Under the pieces are notes generated by a model. The model was not told the origin of the DNA. It did not search any database and saw only the letters and a list, made by a program, of their open reading frames with translations. From Nyssa sinensis (Eukaryota > Streptophyta > Magnoliopsida > Cornales > Nyssaceae): a stretch of 64,000 bases of DNA. How positions within the stretch are numbered: the first letter of the stretch is position 1; each line of letters opens with the position of its first letter. This document shows positions 56,190 to 64,000 of the stretch, piece after piece. Position numbers and translations under genes: made by a program. The DNA lies in assembly GCA_008638375.1 (NCBI GenBank), contig CM018050.1, forward strand, positions 26,851,097 to 26,915,096. The letters run 5' to 3'.

Positions 56190-58321
56190 CTGTGTCCTTC
56201 CCTTTTTCCTTTCGAATCTCCTATATATATATATCAGTAAACATGTTTTAGTTTTAATACCATTTACCAATTTGAACTCCTCACTACTTTAAGTATCTCT
56301 TTACTAATTTAGGCTTTCACGATTTCCAAATTAAACTAATTTACCCATGGGCAAAATGGTCATTTACGTGCCTCTATTTTTCAGGTTCTGTTTTTGTAAT
56401 TCAGACTCAGAGTCCGTTTGACTCACATTTGACTTACGGGTATTTTGGTGTTTCTATGGGTACTTTATTTTTTGGAACTTCATCTCGTAAAACAGACCTC
56501 ACCATTGGGTCCGGAAGGTCCGACACAGTAAAGTTACACTATTTATTCATTTATTTTGGACTACATTTTAATTCCTTTAATTATTGAAATATAATTAATT
56601 TATTTAATTAATTTATTTCTTAATTATTTACATAATATATATTTATTTGGTGAGTTAAGGTCACGTGTGGCACAGTGGCTCGTTGTTCCAATCTCCCCCA
56701 TTCAGTCATGGTTTCAAGTCGTAGGGACAGCAGTCCTTGCGCTATTTTTTTCTGATTGTTTTAGGCCAAACGGTGGATAGCCACCCAAACAATGCTACGC
56801 TATCCCTGTACCGATTTATTCCCAATTTAAATCCCAATCCCTACAGCCAACACCTGAATTTCCCCCTTTAATTTAAAACAGCTCCCCCATGTCGAAACGT
56901 TACTGTTCTGACCACCTGAACCCAAAACAGTGCCGTGTGGCACTGTTCATCGTCCCCTTCAAATCCATGCGTAGTGACCCGTAAAGCCCCTAGTTTCCAA
57001 ACTCTATTTTGCACCATTCCAATCACAGTTTTTCACTGCTCTGAGTTCGGAACAGTTCCTAGAACATTCCTCTATGTTTTCCTGTTTGTTTTAGGGATTA
57101 AATCGAGTTCACGGATTAGATTCACGTTCCATGGGAGATCCGAATATCTCCTCAGTATGCGCTCGGTTCTCCACCAAACTTGGTGGCTTTTTGTCTTGTT
57201 ATGACCCTAGAGATGTATGGCTTTTGAATCCATTGAGGAAATCAAGTTTGGAGTTCAAATGGCCAAATACATTTCTTGGCTAGCCACTTGTAACTCCATT
57301 TCCCTCTCAACCCTTTAATCCTTTTCCCCTAGTTTTTGTGTATTTAGAATCCTAGGATCATCTAGTTTAAGTCCCACGCATCTAAACCCGTTTGGTTTGA
57401 TTCGATTTCAGATCCATTTCTTCCATGGTCATGACAACCGTTCGGTTGATACTCCTTGTATTGGGTCTCTTGGATTCCCTTTTTGGTCCTACCCTACTGG
57501 TTATCACCCCAGGAGTTCACCCATATGCTTTTAAACCCACAGTCTAATGGCAATTCAAATTGAATTCAAGAGTGAGAAATTTACCTCGTTTTCTCTCCTT
57601 GCTTCAGATTTTTACCCTGCTCTCCTTTTGGTCACGCTACTGTTGCCCCGTTCTCCTCTGAATCTATTAGCTTCAACACAAGTCTGTCTTCCCTGCTTCA
57701 ACTTCTTTCCTAACTCTCCCTCACGCCTCATACATGCTTCATATAACAAACAACCCACGTACCATGCGCCTACTGTACCTCTCTCTACCTTATCCCTCTA
57801 TTGCCGCAATGCCTATCCCTCTCCTTTCTATTTTAAATTCAAACTCCTCCTGATCCATATCACTTCTTCTCCCTTATCACATTGTACACCCATATGTATA
57901 TTATAAATAATCCATATTTACCTATACACACTTACACCACCTGGCATATATATATATATATACATACCTATATACTGGCCCACATATACGCAATTGCTTA
58001 TATATAAACACATGAATAAATGTGGCTATATATATATGTATATATGTATACATATATAAATAATTAACTTTATTTTATTTGTTTAAATTCTTATTTATTA
58101 TTATTCTTATATTATTATTCTTATCATTATTATTATTATTATTTTATTTATTTACTCTCTTTTTTTTATTCGTGCATGGCTTGCTTGGGCCTCGCCCGAC
58201 AATATCCGTACTTCCAAACTTTTAAATTTCCAACCCGTCCTATTTTATTTAACATCAACTAGAAAGCTCAACGGCTCGGGTTACATGGCTTATTTGGTTA
58301 CATCTGGGTCAGGGTATTACA
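56190..58321 (-). mobile_element. Solo LTR, right part (split by T1)
   Basis: Continues the LTR begun at 42939 and ends GGGTCAGGGTATTACA at 58321, followed by CAGAC (58322-58326). With T1 and one duplicated GTATC removed, the LTR is about 3.3 kb. It contains an inverted repeat at 56926-56947, a tRNA-like phrase near 56663 (GTGGCACAGTGGC...GGTTTCAAGTC) and TA/TTA-rich tracts at 57945-58160. No polypurine tract or PBS adjoins either end, as expected for a solo LTR. Confidence 0.85.
56926..56947. repeat. 9-bp inverted repeat with GTGT loop
   Basis: AACAGTGCC-GTGT-GGCACTGTT, perfect arms, in the solo LTR. Confidence 0.95.
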
Positions 58322-58326
58322 CAGAC

Positions 58327-59639
58327 AGTTTTGTAGCCCAATACAAATCAGATTCAAAATAGAGCAGTTTGAAACCAGAGCAGTACATATTAAAATAGTT
58401 GAACAGACAGATCTTAAAATAGAGCAAAATAAATAGTTTCAGACAGTCAAATTAGATCAGATTAGAAAAGTAGTATCATGTAAAAAGATAGTTAATGATC
58501 TTGCACTGCCATCATGACAACCAACTAGATTAGACAAATAGACAGATATGCCATAGAGGGCACTTGTAATTTAGAGCTATCGACTTACAAAGGCCTGCTA
58601 AGGGAGTGTTTCTAGCATAGTTCCGGTAAGTCATGACAAACGACGTTCAAAATAAGATTTAGCAAATATAGTTATTTTGGCTATCCAGATGTTACAAAAC
58701 ACATGGCAGAGTTAAGTAATAAATCATGTTTTTCAAACAAAACATAATCTTTGCAAAATCAAAATAGAAATACAGAGTTCATAACAAATAGTGCAATTGA
58801 GAAATAAGCAGTTATTTGAAATTCTTTAGATAGATTTGGCACCAGTCCAAGGTACAGGATTACTCACCTATGATCCTATAGTCCACAGTTACTTGTCTAC
58901 ATACTTTACCTATCAACTCATTTTTTTTCCTTGCTGGCTATCCTAAGTCATGGATCAACACACATTAAGACTTTATTAGCACTCATCATAACTTAAAGTA
59001 ACTTCTTAGTTAATGCTTAGTTCCTTTTGAACTTAGTCTTAATGTTTAGGATTCCCTTACGGTCTCTATTTAGGATTCCTAATGCTTCAGAGTTCTATTT
59101 TTTCCAAACGGATGTCACTATTGGGTCTGGAATGTCAAGAATATTGAACTTAGCCTTTTCTAGATCTTAATTAGCCTTTTTGAGGTTGAACTTATGTTCA
59201 AGGGTATTTTCGTAATTTGACACTTTTATGTCACCATCTTTGGGTTTCCGGATACTCAATTAGATCTCACCATTAGGTCCAGAACGTTCAATAATGTTGG
59301 GTATGCCCCTTCCTATTTTTTTTCGGTCTATGTGGTAGCCCGTATATCATTAAGGGCAATGTGAATATGTAGACAATTGAATATTTTTGTGTTATTTGTA
59401 CAAACATATAAGTCAGTTGTAACATGAAAACAAGTTTTGTTGTCATACAATGATATGCACTAGAAATTTGATGAGATATAATGATGTTATCAACGAGTGC
59501 AAGATTGTATTATGTTTGATGCATGGATTTTTGATTGTATTATGTTTAGCTTAGTTTGTTTTTAAGGCCTTATGGTCTCTCGCATTCTATAACTCCAAAC
59601 GGGGTAGGGGTGGGAGTTGGAGTTAGGGATGTGATAGAT
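58327..59639. other. Repeat-like non-coding DNA right of the solo LTR
   Basis: No gene. Recurrent AGAGCA/CAGACAG phrases at 58360-58450, and the phrases ACTATTGGGTCTGGAATGTC (59110) and CACCATTAGGTCCAGAACGT (59269), recall gypsy LTR interiors such as CACCATTGGGTCCGGAAGGT at 56501. It may be the other half of an older LTR whose start lies near 42804. Confidence 0.35.
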
Positions 59640-60918
59640 TAAAATGGAAGAACATAAAACATTTGCAAAACTTTATACTACATTCTACAAATTTGTGACT
59701 CAATGCCATAATCTAGGAAAGGTGATGAAAAAGTTTAAAATTATTAAGAAAATCCTTAGATCATTATCTGATAGGTTTCAACTTAAGGTTACCACTATGA
59801 AAAAATGTAAAGACATGACTACGCTTAGAGTAGATGAACTAGTAAGTGCTCTATAGACTTACAAACTGAATCTAAAACCTCAAAAGAAACCAAAAAGATC
59901 AGCTTTAAGAGTTGTTGATAGTGAATGTCAACTAAGAGAAGACAATGTAGCCTATATCACGAAATGATTTAAAAAATTTCTTAGGAAAAAAAGGTAAAAG
60001 AGCCACTTCCAGTGACAAAAAGAAAAAAATAACTTGGACAATCCTTATAGAGAAGAGCTTAGTAAAGGTAGAAAGACCAATAAGAAAGAGAAAAATTTTG
60101 TTAGAATGTTATGGTTGTAATAAACCTAGTCACAAAAAAGCGAATTGCCCTTTAGAGAGGAAGAAAATGAAAAAGAAATCAATAAATGTGATAAGTTCAG
60201 GTGATTTTGAGGGTAAACAATCTGAAGATGAGTTTGATAACGACTCTAAATCTAAGGACGGTTGCAAATTTTATAGCCCTTATATCTTTTTTGGATGCGT
60301 AATCTTTGTCAAACTCTAGCTTTAATGAATGGGGAGTAGATGTCTTAGATGACGAAGCACTTCTTGTTATGTACGACAAACTCTTACATAAGTGCACGAT
60401 TACTAATCATTGAATAAGAAATTAAAAAAAAAAAAGAAAAAGAAAATCTTATAGAAACTTAAAGTTTAAAACTAAAATTACAAGAATATTTTTCAAAAAT
60501 AGAAACTCTCAATTGTGAAATTTTATGCTTTTAAATAAGATAAAGTTTATTGAAACCGAACATTACAATGATCTTAAGAAAAATAAGTTCTTGGAATTAA
60601 AATTTTCAAATTTAGAAAAGTAATTATCCTCTAAGAGTATTGCTCTTGAGAGAGAACTAAAATTAAGAGAGAGCTTAATGCATCTAGATGCTTCATATAG
60701 GAAAACCTATAAGATACAAAACCAATTTAGGATATTATGAGCAAGAATTAGTCAAAATCTCAAATCCTAAATCTATTGGTAGTACTAAAAAGAGCATAAT
60801 TAAAATAAAAATAGGACAGTTTAAGGTAGCTCTTCAGAGGTCACACCCTCATAGAAAACTATCTGTTCCTACTTGTTTTAGATGCGATGAAATATGGTGT
60901 GTGATGCAAGGGAGTTAA
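59640..60918 (+). pseudogene. Ty1/copia gag remnant
   Basis: MEEHKTFAKLYTTFYKFVTQ, then KIIKKILRSLSDRFQLKVTT and TTLRVDELVSAL, match the UBN2-type Gag of plant copia elements. A CCHC zinc knuckle CYGCNKPSHKKANC is at 60107. After a lysine-rich, stop-ridden spacer, TCFRCDEIWC near 60871 looks like the second zinc finger that follows the coiled-coil region in many copia polyproteins. No integrase, RT or LTR is found. Several stops and frameshifts show it is dead. Confidence 0.75.
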
Positions 60919-61379
60919 TATATCCTCACATAACACAAAAGGGCTAAACTAGGATTAGGACAAAGCTAATCTCAAAATTATTAATAAGACTACACTTCAT
61001 TTGTAAAAGTATACACAAGAAAGAAGGAAAAAAAAATAAAAGAGGACGGATTGTTCATAATTTTCAATTTGTAGTACCTCTTTTATGCCATATATATGTA
61101 TTGATTCGTATCATTTAGTCCGTGGATATGGTGATGGACAAGTAAAAAGGTAAAGAAAAAATGTTTGTTTTTTTGTTCTCTCTCCCCAGCTTCATAACAT
61201 TAACAAAATATTACCTTTTGATTTGCGAATTTAGTAAAAAATAATGCTATCAAAGAAAATATTGTATATTTTAATCTTATTTAATCAAAACAGGAAATAT
61301 AAAATAATTTCTTAGTCGAGAAGGAAGGAATTTGACTAAACTCTCCTGTTCTGTGTAGACAGAATATTCAAAAAGTCTC
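60919..61379. other. AT-rich spacer
   Basis: No gene or recognisable repeat between the copia remnant and the LINE. Confidence 0.5.
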
Positions 61380-61502
61380 TAATCGATGAGCGGTATGTTG
61401 GTTTGAGAGGTTGAAGCTGCCAGCATGATCTGTATCAGGGTAGAGAAAAGGGGAATGCAAAAGAAGATCAGAAAATCAGTTTCTTTAATCCTTTGAAGCA
61501 AT
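61380..61502 (+). mobile_element. Probable 5' UTR of L1-type LINE
   Basis: Sequence before the first ORF1 ATG at 61503; the exact 5' end of the element is not visible. Confidence 0.35.
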
Positions 61503-63709
61503 ATGACTGAATCCCATTATCAAGTGGGGTCGCTAGATGCATCTCAAGGCGTCAATGCTTTTTTTGGTTGTTCGGAATCAGAGTTACCTGCTCGCCACGC
61601 TGCTTCTGCAGCCTCATCAGATATCATGGTAGTAAGAACACCCTTGACCACCCAAGAAGGTATTGCTGCTTGTCGTGGCACAAACTATGCGGGTTCCCCT
61701 TCACTTCTGTCCTGGGCTAATCTTGTAAATAGTGGGGAATACATCCCCAAATAAGCTTTGGAGTTGGAAAAGGATTATGGGGGATTTTCCCTTAATGCTG
61801 ATTTTCTTATACATCAAAGTTCTGCTTCAAGTGGAAGCTCCCCTATTGGCGGATGTGAAGGAAGCAGCAACTCTAGTAGGGGCGAGTGGACTGCACGCCA
61901 CTTGGGCGCAAGTTCCTCTAGTCTCCATAACGTGTCTGACACGTTTGCTACAGCCGTAATGCAGCTTCCAAAACCTGATATTCAGTCTATTCCTCTGCAA
62001 GTAGTCCCTTCTTCTGCTCCCTACAGGCGCATGGATGCTGCGACAAACGATTCTCGGTCCACTCAGCAGCCCTCTGACTGGTCAGCACCTAACCCTGTTC
62101 AGTCAACGTCAGCCTTGGTCCACCGGATTCACGCTGAAAAGGCTTCTTCCCGTATTCAGTCTGCCCCACCAACTACTCCTCATGGGCGCAAGGCTGCTGG
62201 TCCTCCTGGCCCACAGCTTTCAATGGCACACACGGATGTTCCTCCTATTCCTTTTGTCCAGCCGCCCACGCAACATCCTAGGGTTTCTGCTACAACCCAT
62301 ATCTCTACACCTACACCTATAGTCTCTGTTCCCACTCTGTCGCACATGCAAGGTAACTTGTCTGGGACTGTTGACAAGTCCTCTCAGCCGCAGCAGTCTG
62401 GGTGCAGCGGTGAGTTTCAACTTGCGCCATGGTCTTCTCTCTTCAATCAACCTCCCTCCCGTCAGAAATTCAAACTTGATTTTATTCCTCCCAGTCTCAA
62501 AGGGGAAAGGATCTCTGTCCACCCTCCCCCTGATGTTATTCAAGAAGGTATCCCATCCTGGGAAAATACACTGTTGAGGTATTTTCTGGACAAGAAAATG
62601 CCGTTCTTTTGGGTTAAGAAAGCCGCATAATATCTATGGGCAAATGAAGGTCTTGAAGAGACCCTCACGAATGGCAATGGTTTCTTCTTCTTCAAGTTTG
62701 CTTCCCTCTCCTCCATCACCAAAATTCTTGAAGTGGGTCATTGGCATTTCTCTGGTAGATATATTATACTGCAGCAATAGAGACCAGGTATGATGCTTTC
62801 CAAAAAAGATGTTGCGAGAATCCCTATATAGATCAAGCTGTTCAATGTTCCGTATGAACTATGGATTGCTAAAGGGCTTAGCTATGTTGCTAGTGCTGTT
62901 GGGAAACCTTTATTCGCAGATTCCCATATTGAGGAGCACACAAGAATTACTTATGCTCGGATTTGTGTTGAAATAGAAGCCAAGCGCGATCTCCCGGAAT
63001 CCTTTGACGTTCAACTTGATGACAACTCTTCAGTGGAAATCTTGGTGGAATACCAATGGCTGTCGCCAATGTGCACCCTCTGTAAAACATTTGGGCATCG
63101 TGCTGAGCTCATGCTCTCAGAATAAACCTCCCTCCCCCACTGCTCAAGCTCGCATTCCTGCCCGAGTTTTCTCAGGGCAAATGGAGAGTTGTCTCAAACA
63201 AAGGCAAAGCAATTCAGGATGCGAGACTACATTGTACTGAGATTATGCAATCAGAATCAGAACCTTCAGCAGATTTGCCGATGGAAAATGTGGCCATAGA
63301 TCGTGCTGGAACTACTGTCACTGAACTTTGTACTGAGTCTATGCAATCAGATCCTTCAGCAGAATTACAAGTTGATATTATGGCTATAGATCAAGCTGGA
63401 ACTACTACGGTTGACCCTCAAAGCACCCCCTTGTCCTCCCAATTGACTGGTATCAATATCTTTAACCCACCTAAGGTTTTTAATGACAGCAATGGTCCTC
63501 ATGCAAATGTAACCCTTGAGGAGGCTAGCTTTTTTATCTCCACAGCATCCCTTGATTCTAATCCTCTATTGGACAAAATAGCTAAGGTGGATGAGGTGGA
63601 TACTGGACGTAAGCTAACCAAAAATCAAATTAGGAAGCTTAGGAGGAAACTCAAACTCCAAAGGGATGATGGGCCTAGCCAACCAGCCCCCCTATCCTTT
63701 TTTCCATGA
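61503..63709 (+). pseudogene. L1-type LINE ORF1 (DUF4283 and CCHC zinc knuckle), broken
   Basis: Most of ORF1 stays in one frame to about 63120. Stops lie at 61752 (TAA) and 62628 (TAA), with TAG near 62778 and 62829; the last two fall where homologues have tryptophan (QxWRPG, IPIW). The N-terminal ~370 residues are serine/proline-rich. LDFIPPSLKGERI is followed by the DUF4283-like RNA-binding part (FASLSSITKILEVGHWHFSG, MMLSKKDVARIPI, ELWIAKGLSYVASAVGKPLF) and a knuckle CTLCKTFGH near 63071. A frameshift near 63125-63180 leads to the C-terminal frame (WRVVSNKGKAIQDARL to the stop at 63707). ORF1 proteins bind element RNA. Confidence 0.8.
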
Positions 63710-64000
63710 ATTTTGCCTATTGGAACGTGAGGGGACTAAATAATCCCTCAAAGCAAAGAGAAATCAGATCCTTTGTTCAGGATTTCTCCCTTATTTTTTT
63801 TGGCATTGTTGAAACTAGAATTTTGGATCAAAATAAAATTCCTGTTGCTAACTCTCTTATTCCAGGCTGGTCATTTTTGCACTAACTACTCTCAAGGGGA
63901 GAATCTGGGTGGGGTGGAACAATTCTATTGTGCAGGTTACTTCCTCGAATGCTACTGATCAAGCGATCCACTACAATGTCACCATTCGGGCGTCCAATTC
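63706..64000 (+). pseudogene. L1-type LINE ORF2 start (endonuclease), partial
   Basis: ATG at 63706 overlaps the ORF1 stop as ATGA. MNFAYWNVRGLNNPSKQREI and LIFFGIVETRI are the opening of the AP-type endonuclease domain of plant L1 ORF2, with the catalytic-site N and E visible. A frame change near 63870-63900 moves the rest (GRIWVGWNNSIVQVTSS) to another frame. It runs off the window; RT and RNase H would lie to the right. Confidence 0.82.

Noticed and set aside
56660..56730. tRNA-like sequence in the solo LTR
   Set aside because: A- and B-box-like words occur but no cloverleaf or acceptor stem can be drawn.

Overview
The window looks like a transposon-rich, AT-rich stretch of a eudicot plant nuclear genome. 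The evidence is a coiled-coil NB-ARC-LRR resistance-type gene, split exons of the plant mitochondrial fission gene FIS1, Ty3/gypsy, Ty1/copia and LINE retroelements, large LTRs beginning TGTCAC..., and many microsatellites. The species cannot be fixed from this sequence alone. No CRISPR array or rRNA gene is present, and no intact tRNA gene was recognised.

Layout. 1-2330: a tRNA-derived SINE-like piece, then a decayed fragment (T0) of a Ty3/gypsy Tat-type element. 3243-5606: one apparently intact single-exon CC-NB-LRR gene. 5900-16500: intergenic DNA with microsatellites and LTR-like remnants. 16905-17625 (-): a broken LRR-only copy of the same NLR family, in opposite orientation. 19263-21595: a foldback element carrying a 1.8 kb non-autonomous LTR element. 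22213-23215: LINE remnants. 23998-27253 (-): three FIS1 exons, with a frameshift in exon 1 and no recognisable last exon.

29204-42507 (-): a decayed 13.3 kb Tat-type element (T2) with target-site duplication ATCAC. Its 3' LTR is broken by a separate 3.0 kb LTR. 42939-58321: a ~3.3 kb solo LTR (duplication CAGAC), split in two by a young full-length Tat-type element T1 (44103-56184, duplication GTATC, 674-bp LTRs with two differences seen by eye). 59640-60918: a copia gag remnant. 61380-64000: an L1-type LINE running off the right edge.

T0, T2 and T1 belong to one family: their LTRs begin TGATRTACCATAA and their Gag-Pro sequences match. T1 and T2 share a layout of gag-pro-RT-RNaseH-second RNaseH-integrase, then a tandem array of hairpin-forming monomers, then a spliced ORF on the opposite strand, then the 3' LTR. 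Antisense ORFs and variable 3' arrays are known in the Tat lineage. Three things look less ordinary: the hairpins are kept across different monomers, both antisense introns are conserved between copies, and T1 carries a second antisense unit behind what looks like a duplicated antisense promoter. T1 gag-pol is one 1,902-codon frame interrupted only by three TAG codons.
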